DNA from: Streptomyces canus
Lineage (GTDB): Bacteria; Actinomycetota; Actinomycetes; Streptomycetales; Streptomycetaceae
Reading direction: 5' to 3'
DNA: 64,000 nucleotides
NCBI RefSeq assembly: GCF_041435015.1
Contig: NZ_CP107989.1
Location: 6,076,001-6,140,000, forward strand
Position 1 is the stretch's first letter. Each line of letters begins with the position of its first letter. The notes below the pieces were generated by a model, which saw only the letters and a list, made by a program, of their open reading frames with translations, was not told the DNA's origin and made no database searches. Shown one piece after another: positions 28,429 to 37,681 of the stretch. Both the position numbers and the translations under genes were made by a program.

Positions 28429-29139
28429 GCCTGCCCCGGCGACTGTGGCGGGTGTGCTGCGCCGCGCGCAGGGCGAGGAGTTCCGGGGCGAGCACCCGGA
28501 TCCGGCCGTCGCCGTTCTCCGTGGGGCCGATGAGTCCGTCCCGCCTGAGCCGGGACAGCGCGCGGTTGACCGTGACGCGGGTGACTCCGAGCAGGTCGGC
28601 GAGTTCGCGCTGACCGCCGGGGAGGGGGACGTGGCCGTCGGTTCCGTCCCGACTGAGTCCGTCCAGCAGCCAGGCCGCGAGGCGGGCCTCGCAGGGGAGC
28701 GTGGCCGTGTCGGTGAGTCGTTCCTGTTGTGCGCGGGCCTGGTGGCGAGGAGTCGGAGGACGTGGGCGCGTACGGTCGCGGAGTCGTCGAGCAGGGTCGT
28801 GAAGCGGCCGCGGGGGACGGCCCGTGCGGCGCAGGGGGTGAGCGCGGTGAAGGTGGCCGTGTGGCCGGCTCCGTCGAGCAGCGCGACCTTGTCGAGGGCG
28901 CAGGGGCCGGCCCATGTTCCGAACCGTATGACGCGTCCGGCGGCGGTCGTGGCGGACGCGGATGCGGTGCCGTCGAGCAGGACGAGCAGGTGGTCGGCGG
29001 GGGCGCCTTGGCTGCGCAGGGTCTCGCCGGGGGCGTGGTGGCGGGGGACCGAGGTCTCCCACAGGCGGCGCAGGTCGTCTTCGGGCAGTGTGGCGAACAG
29101 CGGGACGCCCTGCAGTCGCCGCCAGTCGGGTGCGGACAT
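28292..29139 (-). pseudogene. Crp/Fnr-family regulator broken by a frameshift
   Basis: The gene starts at ATG 29139 behind GGAGGGGAG and reads MSAPDWRRLQGVPLFATLPE, the cNMP-binding fold of Crp/Fnr proteins, through RAHVLRLLATR. At about 28738-28744 the frame is lost. The homology resumes in another frame as ARAQQERLTDTATLPCEARL, AAWLLDGLSRDG, and the helix-turn-helix QRELADLLGVTRVTVNRALS, ending RIRVLAPELLALR. Adding one C in ACCAGG (minus strand) restores an unbroken protein of about 282 residues, so it is a one-base deletion or an assembly error. The C-terminal frame runs 137 bp antisense into tetR. A matching palindrome stands just upstream of the gene. Confidence 0.8.
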
Positions 29140-29156
29140 GACAGCTCCCCTCCTCG

Positions 29157-29174
29157 CTGTATCGGCTGATACAG
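29157..29174. promoter_or_regulatory. Crp/Fnr-type palindrome CTGTATC-GGCT-GATACAG
   Basis: This is an 18-bp perfect dyad with 7-bp arms, located 18 bp upstream of the Crp-like start codon and 65 bp upstream of the YciI-like gene. The TGTATC-N4-GATACA form is like Crp/Fnr sites, so autoregulation and control of the divergent gene are plausible. Confidence 0.6.
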
Positions 29175-29238
29175 ACCTGTGCGGCGGGCTGAGCCCAACG
29201 TCGGTCGCGTCGGACTGCTGCCCTGGAAAGGGGACCTT

Positions 29239-29502
29239 GTGCTTGTCGTGGAACTCGCCTTCACGCCCGCGCCCGAACGCCTTGCCGCTCGACCCGCTCA
29301 CCGCGCGGCGCTCGGCCGTCTGCATGCCGAGGGGAAGTTGTTCGCCGCGGGGCCGTGGGAGGACGACCACGGGGCGATGCTGCTGTTCGCGGTGGGGCGG
29401 GCGGAACTGGAGGAGATTCTGGCGGCGGACCCGTACTACCGGCTCACGCCAGGAGTCGAGGTCCGCGCGATTCGTGAGTGGGCGCCGATAGTGGGTGTCT
29501 GA
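29239..29502 (+). CDS. YciI-family protein
   Basis: This 87-aa protein starts at GTG 29239, 5 bp after AAGGGGA. It reads MLVVELAFTPAPERLAARPA HRAAL, then LHAEGKLFAAGPWEDDHGAM and ADPYYRLTPGVEVRAIREWA, which matches the YciI/muconolactone-isomerase-like ferredoxin fold. The His in the first helix region and the Asp of the DPY motif form the putative active site in the family. Family functions are poorly known. It is divergent from the broken Crp-like gene and shares its palindrome-bearing promoter region. Confidence 0.8.
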   Translation: MLVVELAFTPAPERLAARPAHRAALGRLHAEGKLFAAGPWEDDHGAMLLFAVGRAELEEILAADPYYRLTPGVEVRAIREWAPIVGV

Positions 29503-29559
29503 GAGGGGCACGGCGGAGCCGCGTGGCGGATCAGCCCTGTGCTCCCGCCGGCGCTTCTG

Positions 29560-30492
29560 TCACCCGGTGAGGCGACGAGTGAGGTTCGCCAGGTCGGACG
29601 TCCTCAGCACCCGGTCGGCGAAGCCCGGCAGTGGTACGTGCAGGGGTGCTGTCCAGCGCTCCGGGACGGCCGCGAGGCCGTACACCGCTCCGGCCAGGCC
29701 GCCCGTCACCGCTGCCACCGTGTCCGTGTCGCCGCCCAGGTCGATCGCGGCGCGTACGGCCGTCTCGTACGAGGTCGTCGTGCGCAGGGCCCAGACCGCG
29801 GAGCCCAGACAGGGCCATACGGCGCCGTTGAACTCCGTGGCCTGGTCGGGGTGCCAGTCGATGGCCAGGACGGTGGCGTAGCGCGGGCGGTGCTCCGGGT
29901 GGACCGTGCCGAGGGTGGCCTCCACGGCGTCCAGCGGGTCGTCACCGGCGAGGGCCACCCGTATCAGCTCGTGGAAGACGGCCGTGCCCTCCCAGGCCGC
30001 CCGGTCGCCGTGGGTGAGGGCGGCGAGCCGGCGGGCGGCGTCCATGGTGGCCTCGCGGCCGTGCCGAGCGAAGTGCACGGCGGACGGGGCCGCTCGCATC
30101 AGCGCTCCGTTCCCTGCGGCTCGCTGGTTCACCTGGAAGTGGAGTGCGGCGGCGGTGTCCCAAGGGTCGCCGCTGCTCAGCACGGCCTCGGTCTGGAGGC
30201 CGATGTCCTTCGGCTCCGCCGCCGCCCACCGCTGGAACCGCCGGAAGACGTCGGGGAGTTCGAGCCCGTCGCACTCCACCAGGGACTCGGCGACCAGGAC
30301 CGCCATCTGCGTGTCGTCGGTCGCCTCGCCAGGGTCCCAGCCGCCGCCTCCGCACATCTCGCCGCCGTGCCCCGGCTCCGGAAAACGGTCCGAGAAGGCA
30401 CCCTCCGGACCGAACTCGAAGGGGGCGCCCAGCGCGTCCCCCACGGCAGAACCGATGACGGCGCCCAGGGCGCGCTCCGCGCGAACGACCAT
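29560..30492 (-). CDS. ADP-ribosylglycohydrolase family protein
   Basis: This 310-aa protein has the DraG/ARH fold and removes ADP-ribose from modified targets or hydrolyses related glycosidic bonds. ATG 30492 begins MVVRAERALGAVIGSAVGDA, with the glycine-rich first helix. The metal-binding set is visible: ATDDTQMAVLVAESL (about 56-70) and IDLGGDTDTVAAVTGGLAGA near residue 265, whose Asp residues bind the two Mg ions. No partner ADP-ribosyltransferase gene was seen in the window. It stands alone, with ohr upstream on the same strand across 125 bp. Confidence 0.9.
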   Translation of the reverse strand: MVVRAERALGAVIGSAVGDALGAPFEFGPEGAFSDRFPEPGHGGEMCGGGGWDPGEATDDTQMAVLVAESLVECDGLELPDVFRRFQRWAAAEPKDIGLQTEAVLSSGDPWDTAAALHFQVNQRAAGNGALMRAAPSAVHFARHGREATMDAARRLAALTHGDRAAWEGTAVFHELIRVALAGDDPLDAVEATLGTVHPEHRPRYATVLAIDWHPDQATEFNGAVWPCLGSAVWALRTTTSYETAVRAAIDLGGDTDTVAAVTGGLAGAVYGLAAVPERWTAPLHVPLPGFADRVLRTSDLANLTRRLTG

Positions 30493-30563
30493 CCGCGCAG
30501 GTTAGCCCGGACCTGAGCCGCATGCGGGCCCGCACGGGCAAGTCCTCGTACGACCCCCGGTGC

Positions 30564-30589
30564 GGCGCCCGACCGCTACGGTCGGTGCC
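30564..30589 (-). terminator. Candidate terminator after ohr
   Basis: CCGACCG (30569-30575), loop CTA and CGGTCGG (30579-30585) form a 7-bp stem extended by GGC/GCC outside a bulge. It lies 29 bp beyond the ohr stop on the minus strand. Confidence 0.55.
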
Positions 30590-30617
30590 GCGGTTCCGGG
30601 AGGGCGGGTTTCCGGGT

Positions 30618-31031
30618 CTACTCGATGACGAGCTCGACCTCGATGTTGCCGCGGGTGGCGTTGGAGTAGGGGCAGACCTGGTGGGCCTGCTCGACGAGCT
30701 TGCGGCCGGTCTCCGCGTCCACGGAGTCGGGCAGCTCGACACGGAGGGCGACCTTGAGGCCGAAGCCCTCGCCCTGCTTGCCTATGCCGACCTCGGCGGT
30801 GACGGCGGCGTCGCTGACGTCCACCTTGGCCTGACGGCCGACGAGACCGAGGGCGCTGCCGAAACAGGCGGCGTAACCGGCGGCGAACAGCTGCTCCGGG
30901 TTGGTGCCCTGTCCGTTGCCGCCCAGCTCCACCGGCGGGGCCAGCGCGACGTCGATCTTGCCGTCGTTCGTGTAGGCCCGGCCGTCGCGGCCGTGGGTGG
31001 CGGTGGCGACAGCGGTGTAGAGCGCGTCCAT
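30618..31031 (-). CDS. ohr: Organic hydroperoxide resistance protein (Ohr/OsmC)
   Basis: This 137-aa thiol peroxidase detoxifies organic hydroperoxides in the cytoplasm using lipoyl-linked reducing power. It begins MDALYTAVATATHGRDGRAY. The reactive Cys is in AAGYAACFGSALGLV, and the resolving Cys is in HQVCPYSNATRGNIEV. PVELGGNGQGTNPEQLFAAG is also diagnostic for Ohr rather than OsmC. It is divergent from the ohrR-like gene with the regulator's palindromic operator between them, the usual peroxide-inducible arrangement. Confidence 0.95.
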   Translation of the reverse strand: MDALYTAVATATHGRDGRAYTNDGKIDVALAPPVELGGNGQGTNPEQLFAAGYAACFGSALGLVGRQAKVDVSDAAVTAEVGIGKQGEGFGLKVALRVELPDSVDAETGRKLVEQAHQVCPYSNATRGNIEVELVIE

Positions 31032-31106
31032 GAAAGACCATCCCTCTCGAAGGCTTGTTCCGGCGGCTCATCCGCGGCCGCCTCACGGTGGCAAGTAGAG
31101 CACACA

Positions 31107-31128
31107 ATTTAGTTGTGCACAACTAAAT
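31107..31128. promoter_or_regulatory. OhrR operator, perfect 22-bp palindrome
   Basis: The half-site ATTTAGTTGTG (31107-31117) is followed directly by its exact reverse complement (31118-31128). The site is AT-rich in a GC-rich setting and lies between ohr and ohrR, so it fits a MarR/OhrR dimer. It overlaps the distal possible ATG (31127) of ohrR, which supports the downstream start. Confidence 0.88.
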
Positions 31129-31153
31129 GGCTCGCAAGAGCTATCCTGGAGAC

Positions 31154-31630
31154 ATGACCACGCCACCGACCGCCACCGACTGGCTCCGCCTCGACCAGCA
31201 GATCTGCTTCTCCCTGAACGCGGCCTCGCGCGCCTTCGGCAGCGTCTACCGCGTGATCCTCAAGGATCTGGGGATCACCTACCCGCAGTACCTGGTGATG
31301 CTGGTGCTGTGGGAGCACGGCGACCTGCCCGTCAAGAAGCTCGGCGAGCACCTGCGGCTCGACTCGGGCACCCTGTCCCCGCTCCTCAAACGACTGGAGG
31401 CGGCCGGCCTGGTGCGGCGCGAGCGCAGTGCCCGCGACGAGCGCTCGGTGGAGGTGCGGCTCACCGACGAGGGCGTCGCCCTGCGCGAGCGCGCGGTGCA
31501 GGTGCCGCGCCGGATCGTCTCGGCGACCAGCTTCGACGTGGACGAGATCCGCGACCTGCGGGCCCGCCTGGACCAGCTCACCTCGGCCCTGGACGCGGCG
31601 GTGCACGCCGAGCTGCCCGACGAGGACTGA
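31154..31630 (+). CDS. ohrR: MarR-family organic hydroperoxide sensor OhrR
   Basis: This 158-aa repressor has the redox Cys of OhrR in LDQQICFSLNAASRAFG (about residue 18) and Tyr residues in GITYPQYLVMLVLWEH that support it. The winged helix reads LPVKKLGEHLRLDSGTLSPL and LVRRERSARDERSVEVRLT. Oxidation of the Cys by organic peroxide releases the operator. ATG 31154 with GGAG close upstream was chosen. ATG 31127 lies within the operator and adds only nine non-conserved residues. It controls ohr and probably itself. Confidence 0.92.
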   Translation: MTTPPTATDWLRLDQQICFSLNAASRAFGSVYRVILKDLGITYPQYLVMLVLWEHGDLPVKKLGEHLRLDSGTLSPLLKRLEAAGLVRRERSARDERSVEVRLTDEGVALRERAVQVPRRIVSATSFDVDEIRDLRARLDQLTSALDAAVHAELPDED

Positions 31631-31726
31631 CACTTGATCGCGGTCACCGCAGTGGCACCCGTCGGCCCCGACCGCCTGGTTCACTGATACGCGGACGTGG
31701 GTCAACCGAAGAGGGGACGGCCGTAC

Positions 31727-32706
<980 letters not shown>

Positions 32707-32707
<1 letters not shown>

Positions 32708-32891
32708 GCCCTGTCGTCACGTTCCCGCCCGCCGCGCGACGCCTGGCGCGCGCTCTCCGCGTTGCCGAACCGCCGACGTGGCTCCGGCGCCTTGCGAGCG
32801 CATGCTCGAAACCAAGCTCGCGCGGGAGGGGCCCCATCGCCGCCGCGTTGCCCGCGCTCCGGGCCGACGACGGGAATGTGACGACTGGGCC
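32707..32891. repeat. 185-bp element bounded by 21-bp imperfect inverted repeats (MITE-like)
   Basis: The left end GGCCCTGTCGTCACGTTCCC (32707-32726, then G) and the right end (32871-32891, whose complement begins GGCCCAGTCGTCACATTCCC) match at 19 of 21 positions. The interior is extremely GC-rich, carries a direct repeat of CCGCGTTGCC, and has no coding capacity. The left end includes the last base of the galE stop. The organisation suggests a non-autonomous mobile element or a Streptomyces repeat family; the galE terminator may be part of it. Confidence 0.6.
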
Positions 32892-33029
32892 CAGGGGCGG
32901 GCGCTCAGGAGCGCGTGCCGGTCGCCGGCCCGGAGCGGCGGAGCCGGCGTCCCGGTCGTCCCACCGGGCGCCAGGTGGACGGACGGGTCGGTGTGGGATG
33001 GGAGGGGCTGGACGGCATGGGGACCCCTT
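32708..33029. other. galE to glycosyltransferase gap
   Basis: This 322-bp convergent intergenic region holds the inverted-repeat element (to 32891) and then 138 bp of GC-rich sequence with no gene or hairpin that I would call. Confidence 0.5.
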
Positions 33030-35288
33030 CTAGTGGGTCTCGGTGACGGGCGTGCCCGTCGCGGGAAGGGGCACGGTGGCCAACGGGAAGCGGTCGAGTG
33101 CCGCCGCCGCCGACGGCACCGGGTGGCGCTCGGCGAGCGGGATCACCGGGGGCAACTCGGTCTCGCCCAGGACGACATGGCGTACGACCCGCTCGGCGGC
33201 GCGGCCGTCGTCGTACGGGCAGAAGCGCGCTCGGAATGCCGAGCGCAGCTGGGTGGAGCGGGAGCCGCGCCAGTGGCCGGTGGCGAAGATGTCGGTCAGT
33301 TCGTCCTCGCTGCGCGCGACCGCGCCCGGCGCGAAGGACCGCACGTCGAAGTAGGTGCCTCGGGCCGCCTCGTACGCCTCGTGGTCGTCGGCGTGGATCA
33401 CGATCGGGCGGTCCAGGTTGGCGTAGTCGAACAGAAGGGACGAGTAGTCGGTCACCAGGGCGTCCGAGGCCAGACACAGGGACTCGACGCTCGGGTGGTC
33501 GCTGACGTCGATGACCCGGCCGGTGGCGGGGGAGACGAGCGGGCCGCCGTGGCGGTGGTGGGCGCGGGCCAGCACGATGAAGCGGGGGCCCAGACGGCGC
33601 AGGAGGCGGTCCAGGTCGAGGGTGGTGCGCTGGGTGCGGCGGTAGTCGCGGTGGGTCGGCGCGTAAAGGATCGCGACCGACCCCGCCGGAATGCCGAGGG
33701 ACTCGCGCAGCCGCCGTACGTCCTCCGAAGTCGCCCGCTGGAACACGTCGTTGCGGGGATAGCCGTAGGGAAGCATGGTGTAGCCGCCGGGGAAGACGCG
33801 TTCCCAGGTCAGGGTGGTGTGGCGGTTGGGGGACAGGAGGTGGTCCCACTGGTCGACTCCGCTCAGCATCTCGCCGAAGTCCAAGTCCCCTGCCGCTGCC
33901 GGGCGTTCCTGAAGATCCAGGCCCATGTGCTTGAGGGGAGTGCCGTGTTGGGTCTGGACGAGGACCTGGCCGGGGCGCTTGACCAGACGGCGGTCGAAGT
34001 CGGTGTTGTTCACCAGGTACTTGGAGCGGGCGAGCGCCGTCCAGTAGGCGGCCGTGCCCGGGCGCAGCCTGAGCGTCGCGGTCGGGATCGTGTGGTGGTG
34101 CTCGGGACGGGCGATCCACGCGGTGCGGATGTGCGGGGCGAAGGTGCGGAACGCCTCCTCCAGCGCGCCCGGGTTGCAGCCGTGGCCGCGACCCCCGTAC
34201 GCGGCGAAGACGGCCCGGTCCTCGCGCAGGGGCAGGCGCAGTTGGACGCGGTAGTGGAGCCGGAGGGCCGCCGCGCGCAGGGCCCGGGCGAGGCGGACGA
34301 CCGGCCTGGTGGCCCGCTGCCTGAGCCGCCGGGCCAGTTCCACGACCCGGTAGGTGCGGTACAGGCCCCGCTGGATCACTTTGTGGCGCAGCCAGGAGCG
34401 CACCGGGACCGGGTGACCCGGGGTGCGGTGGGCGCGGTAGCGGTCGCGGGCCCGCCGCAGGAACTCGGCGCGGCTGCCGGGCGGGAGACGGTCCCGCCCG
34501 GCGAACACCGCCCAGAGGTCGTCCACCATGTGGCGGAACAACACCGGCCGCCACCGCGCGAGTTCGGGGCACGCGTCGACGTGGGCGAAGACCCTGTCGT
34601 ACTGGTCGAAGATGTCGAGGTGGCCGGCCGTGCCGAGGGCCCGGCTCCTTCGGTGCTGCCGGTGGTGGACGCAGACCCGGTCCAGGGTGGCGATCGACTC
34701 GGCGGTCATCAGGACCGGGTAGGTCCAGGGCGGGTCCGCGTGGTGGCCGGGCGGGAAGGCGAAGCCCCCGCTGTCGACGAATTCCCTGCGGTACGCCTTG
34801 TTCCAGGCCACCGTCGGTGCCCGCAGCAGCCCCGGGCGGTCCTCCAGGAGGAAGGGGGCGGGGCCCTGCTCGGTGAGCTGCCCCCTGAAGGCGTTGTGGA
34901 CGATCTCGCCCGACCAGGGGGCGAGCGCGTGGTCGTAGAGCAGGACGTCCGGTTCGCCGGTCTCCTTCAGCCGGTCGGCGATCGCCCGCAGCGCGTGCGG
35001 GGTGAGGGTGTCGTCGCCGTCCAGGAAGACCAGGTAGTCGCCTGTCGCCTCCGAGATCCCCGCGTTGCGGGCGGGACCGAGCCCCTTGTTCCGTGCCAGG
35101 TGGACCGTCCGGAGGCGTGGATCGCGGGCCGCGAACTCGTCGGCGATCTCGCCGCACGCGTCGGGCGAGCGGTCGTCGACCACGATCAGTTCCAGATCCT
35201 CGTACGACTGTGACAGCACCGATTCCAGGCATGCGGGCAGGTACGCCTGAACCTTGTACGCGGGGACGATGACACTGAACCTGGGCAC
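33030..35288 (-). CDS. Glycosyltransferase 2 fused to CDP-glycerol glycerophosphotransferase
   Basis: This 752-aa two-domain enzyme belongs to teichoic-acid-type polymer synthesis. Residues 1-240 form a GT-A fold: FSVIVPAYKVQAYLPACLES, LIVVDDRSPDACGEIADEF and the metal-binding LVFLDGDD near residues 87-94. Residues about 390-730 form a CDP-glycerol glycerophosphotransferase domain: VQTQHGTPLKHMGLD, LLSPNRHTTLTWERVF, YGYPRNDVFQ, ILYAPTHRDYR, DVSDHPSVESLCLASDALVT and DYSSLLFDYANLDRPIVIH. It would act on the cytoplasmic side of the membrane, making or extending a poly(glycerol phosphate)-containing chain exported by a TagGH-type transporter. GTG 35288 has only a weak ribosome-binding site, so the start is provisional. 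Confidence 0.87.
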   Translation of the reverse strand: MPRFSVIVPAYKVQAYLPACLESVLSQSYEDLELIVVDDRSPDACGEIADEFAARDPRLRTVHLARNKGLGPARNAGISEATGDYLVFLDGDDTLTPHALRAIADRLKETGEPDVLLYDHALAPWSGEIVHNAFRGQLTEQGPAPFLLEDRPGLLRAPTVAWNKAYRREFVDSGGFAFPPGHHADPPWTYPVLMTAESIATLDRVCVHHRQHRRSRALGTAGHLDIFDQYDRVFAHVDACPELARWRPVLFRHMVDDLWAVFAGRDRLPPGSRAEFLRRARDRYRAHRTPGHPVPVRSWLRHKVIQRGLYRTYRVVELARRLRQRATRPVVRLARALRAAALRLHYRVQLRLPLREDRAVFAAYGGRGHGCNPGALEEAFRTFAPHIRTAWIARPEHHHTIPTATLRLRPGTAAYWTALARSKYLVNNTDFDRRLVKRPGQVLVQTQHGTPLKHMGLDLQERPAAAGDLDFGEMLSGVDQWDHLLSPNRHTTLTWERVFPGGYTMLPYGYPRNDVFQRATSEDVRRLRESLGIPAGSVAILYAPTHRDYRRTQRTTLDLDRLLRRLGPRFIVLARAHHRHGGPLVSPATGRVIDVSDHPSVESLCLASDALVTDYSSLLFDYANLDRPIVIHADDHEAYEAARGTYFDVRSFAPGAVARSEDELTDIFATGHWRGSRSTQLRSAFRARFCPYDDGRAAERVVRHVVLGETELPPVIPLAERHPVPSAAAALDRFPLATVPLPATGTPVTETH

Positions 35289-35377
35289 GGCACATCCATG
35301 GGTCGGCGCGGCAGTTCTGCCCGGGAACGCCCCACGGAGGAGCTTGGTTACGGTCCGTACGGCATTCGGGCGAACGC

Positions 35378-35409
35378 GAAGGGGCGGACCGGTATCGGCC
35401 CGCCCCTTC
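35378..35409 (-). terminator. Terminator of the sugar ABC operon
   Basis: GAAGGGGCGG (35378-35387) pairs with CCGCCCCTTC (35400-35409) around a 12-nt loop, 20 bp beyond the stop of the last permease gene. Confidence 0.75.
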
Positions 35410-35428
35410 AAGTCGGCTGTCGTACGGG

Positions 35429-36337
35429 CTACTTGACCGCGCCCGCCATCACGCCGGACACGAACTGCCGCTGGAACGCGAAGAACACGAGCAGCGGGAT
35501 CACCATGGAGATGAACGCGCCCGGTGCCAGGACGTCGACGTTGTCGGCGAAGGCGCGCATCTGGGTCTGCAGGGCGACCGTGATCGGCTGGCTGTCGGCG
35601 TCCGTGAACACCAGGGCGATCAGCATGTCGTTCCACACCCACAGGAACTGGAAGATGCCCAGGCTGGCGATCGCGGGCGCGCCGAGCGGCAGCACCACCC
35701 TGGCGAACAGGCGCAGTTCACCCGCGCCGTCGAGCCTTGCCGCCTCCAGGAGTTCGCGGGGGATCTCCGCGAAGAAGTTCCGCAGCAGGAACACCGCGAA
35801 GGGCAGACCGAAGCCGGTGTGGAAGAGGATCACCCCGAAGATGTTGCCGAACAGGCCCAGCTTGCCGAAGAGTTCGGCGATCGGGATCAGCGCCACCTGC
35901 ACCGGCACCACCAGCAGACCGACCACGCCCATGAACCACCAGTCGCGGCCGGGGAATTCCATCCACGCGAACGCGTAGCCCGCGAGCGCGCCGATGACGA
36001 TCACCAGGACCGTCGCCGGGACCGTGATCAGCACGGTGTTGACGATGGAGCCGGTGATGTCGCTGTTGTGGAGCAGCTTGTCGTAGCTGTCGAAGGTCAT
36101 CTGGGACGGCTCGGTGAAGACCTTCCACCAGCCGGTCGCGGCGAGGTCCTGCGGGCTGCGCAGCGAGGAGATCAGCAGCCCGATCGTCGGCACCAGCCAG
36201 AACAGGGCGACGAGGACGAGGACGACGCTGATCAGGCCGCCGCTGACGCGTTCGACGAGCCGTGAGCCGAGCGACTGCTTCGCCTTCACCCCGTCGGCCG
36301 GTGCCGTCTCGGGAAGCCTTTCGGCCGAAGTGGTCAT
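35429..36337 (-). CDS. Sugar ABC transporter permease (MalG-type)
   Basis: This 302-aa inner-membrane permease has six predicted membrane helices and the EAA loop EIPRELLEAARLDGAGELRL that contacts the ATPase. The C-terminus, FAFQRQFVSGVMAGAVK, is typical of MalG-type permeases. Its ATG overlaps the stop of the upstream permease (ATGA), giving coupled translation. The operon has no ATPase gene; in Streptomyces such importers are usually energised by the shared ATPase MsiK encoded elsewhere. The sugar is not identifiable from this gene. Confidence 0.9.
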   Translation of the reverse strand: MTTSAERLPETAPADGVKAKQSLGSRLVERVSGGLISVVLVLVALFWLVPTIGLLISSLRSPQDLAATGWWKVFTEPSQMTFDSYDKLLHNSDITGSIVNTVLITVPATVLVIVIGALAGYAFAWMEFPGRDWWFMGVVGLLVVPVQVALIPIAELFGKLGLFGNIFGVILFHTGFGLPFAVFLLRNFFAEIPRELLEAARLDGAGELRLFARVVLPLGAPAIASLGIFQFLWVWNDMLIALVFTDADSQPITVALQTQMRAFADNVDVLAPGAFISMVIPLLVFFAFQRQFVSGVMAGAVK

Positions 36338-37677
36338 CGCCGTACCTCCCGCCTGAGCCGACGAATGTTGAACCACATCACCGGGATCACCAGCAGCAGC
36401 AGGAACACCGAGATGGCGCTCGCGATGCCCGGCTGGTCCTCGGCGAAGCCCTTGCGGTACAGCTCCAGCGCGAGGACGTTCGCGTCGTCCTGCGAGGAGC
36501 CCGGGGCGATGATGAAGACCAGGTCGAAGATCTTCAGGACGTTGATCATCAGGGTCACGGTGACGACCGCGAGAACGGGCGCGAGGAGGGGGACCGTGAC
36601 CCTTCGGAACACCTGCCACTCGCTCGCGCCGTCGACGCGGGCCGCCTCCAGGAGTTCGCGGGGGATGCCCGCGAGCCCGGCAGCGATCAGCACCATCGCG
36701 AAACCGGCCCACATCCAGATGTACGACCCGATGATCGCCGGCGTCACCAGCGACGGGCCGAGCCAGTCGAGCCCGTTGTAGGCCTCCTTGAAGTTGCTCG
36801 CCGGAAGCCGCAGTTGGGCCCCGTCGGCCTTCTCCGAGAAGGAGAACGTGCCGTCGTCCCCGGCCTTCGCCGTCTCGACGACCTTGCCGTCCTTGACCGC
36901 CTCGATCTTCATGCCGGGGTAGCCGACTTCACTCGGGTCGACCCCGCCCAGCGTGCCGACGCCCTTGCCGCGGGTGAAGTCCTGCCAGGTCGTGCCGGTG
37001 ATCCGGCCCGGGTCCGCCTGCGGCGCCACGGCCTTCTTCGCGTCGCCGGGCATCTGGTCCGGGGCGACGCCCACCAGGGGCAGGGTGACCGTCCCGCCGG
37101 TGTGGACCGTCGACTTGGTGATGAACCCGCCCCCCTGAGCCACCAGCGGCGACTCACGGCCCGGGTGCGCCTTCGGGAACGCCGAGGACTGACTGAACGT
37201 GTCGTGCACGCCCACCCACACCGCGTTCGCGAAACCCTTGTCCGGGTCCTGGTCGTAGACGAGCCGGAAGATGATGCCCGCCGCCAGCATCGAGATCGCC
37301 ATCGGCATGAAGACGACCAGCTTGAACGCCGTTCCCCAGCGCACCCGTTCGGTCAGCACCGCGAAGATCAGACCGAGCGCGGTGGCGATCGTCGGCGCGA
37401 ACACCACCCAGATGATGTTGTTCTTCAGGGCCGTACGGATGCCGTCGTCGGTGAACAGGGCCTTGTAGTTGTCGAATCCCGCGAAACCGTCGCCGGACTG
37501 GTTGTAGAAGCTGCGGACGAGCGAATACCCGATCGGGTAGACCACGAGCGCGCCCAGCAGCACGAGAGCGGGCAGCAGGAACAGCGCTGCCACGGTCCTT
37601 CGCGTGCCGGTCACGCTCTTGCGCGACTTGGGGGAGGCAGGGGCCGGAGGGACCCCTGCCTCGGTGGCCGATGTCAT
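36334..37677 (-). CDS. Sugar ABC transporter permease (MalF-type) with a large extracytoplasmic insert
   Basis: This 447-aa permease is about 130 residues longer than the usual Gram-positive partner. Membrane helices occur near 30-50, 85-105, 118-150 and again from about 310 on, with the EAA loop GIPRELLEAARVDGASEWQV. Between them, residues about 165-305 form a soluble insert, which on topology should face outward. The insert ends with a beta-rich piece, GYPGMKIEAVKDGKVVETAK followed by AGDDGTFSFSE, that looks like a small Ig/prealbumin-like module. MalF of E. coli has a comparable P2 loop that touches the binding protein. It lies 4 bp after the solute-binding-protein gene. Confidence 0.88.
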   Translation of the reverse strand: MTSATEAGVPPAPASPKSRKSVTGTRRTVAALFLLPALVLLGALVVYPIGYSLVRSFYNQSGDGFAGFDNYKALFTDDGIRTALKNNIIWVVFAPTIATALGLIFAVLTERVRWGTAFKLVVFMPMAISMLAAGIIFRLVYDQDPDKGFANAVWVGVHDTFSQSSAFPKAHPGRESPLVAQGGGFITKSTVHTGGTVTLPLVGVAPDQMPGDAKKAVAPQADPGRITGTTWQDFTRGKGVGTLGGVDPSEVGYPGMKIEAVKDGKVVETAKAGDDGTFSFSEKADGAQLRLPASNFKEAYNGLDWLGPSLVTPAIIGSYIWMWAGFAMVLIAAGLAGIPRELLEAARVDGASEWQVFRRVTVPLLAPVLAVVTVTLMINVLKIFDLVFIIAPGSSQDDANVLALELYRKGFAEDQPGIASAISVFLLLLVIPVMWFNIRRLRREVRR

Positions 37678-37681
37678 CGCG

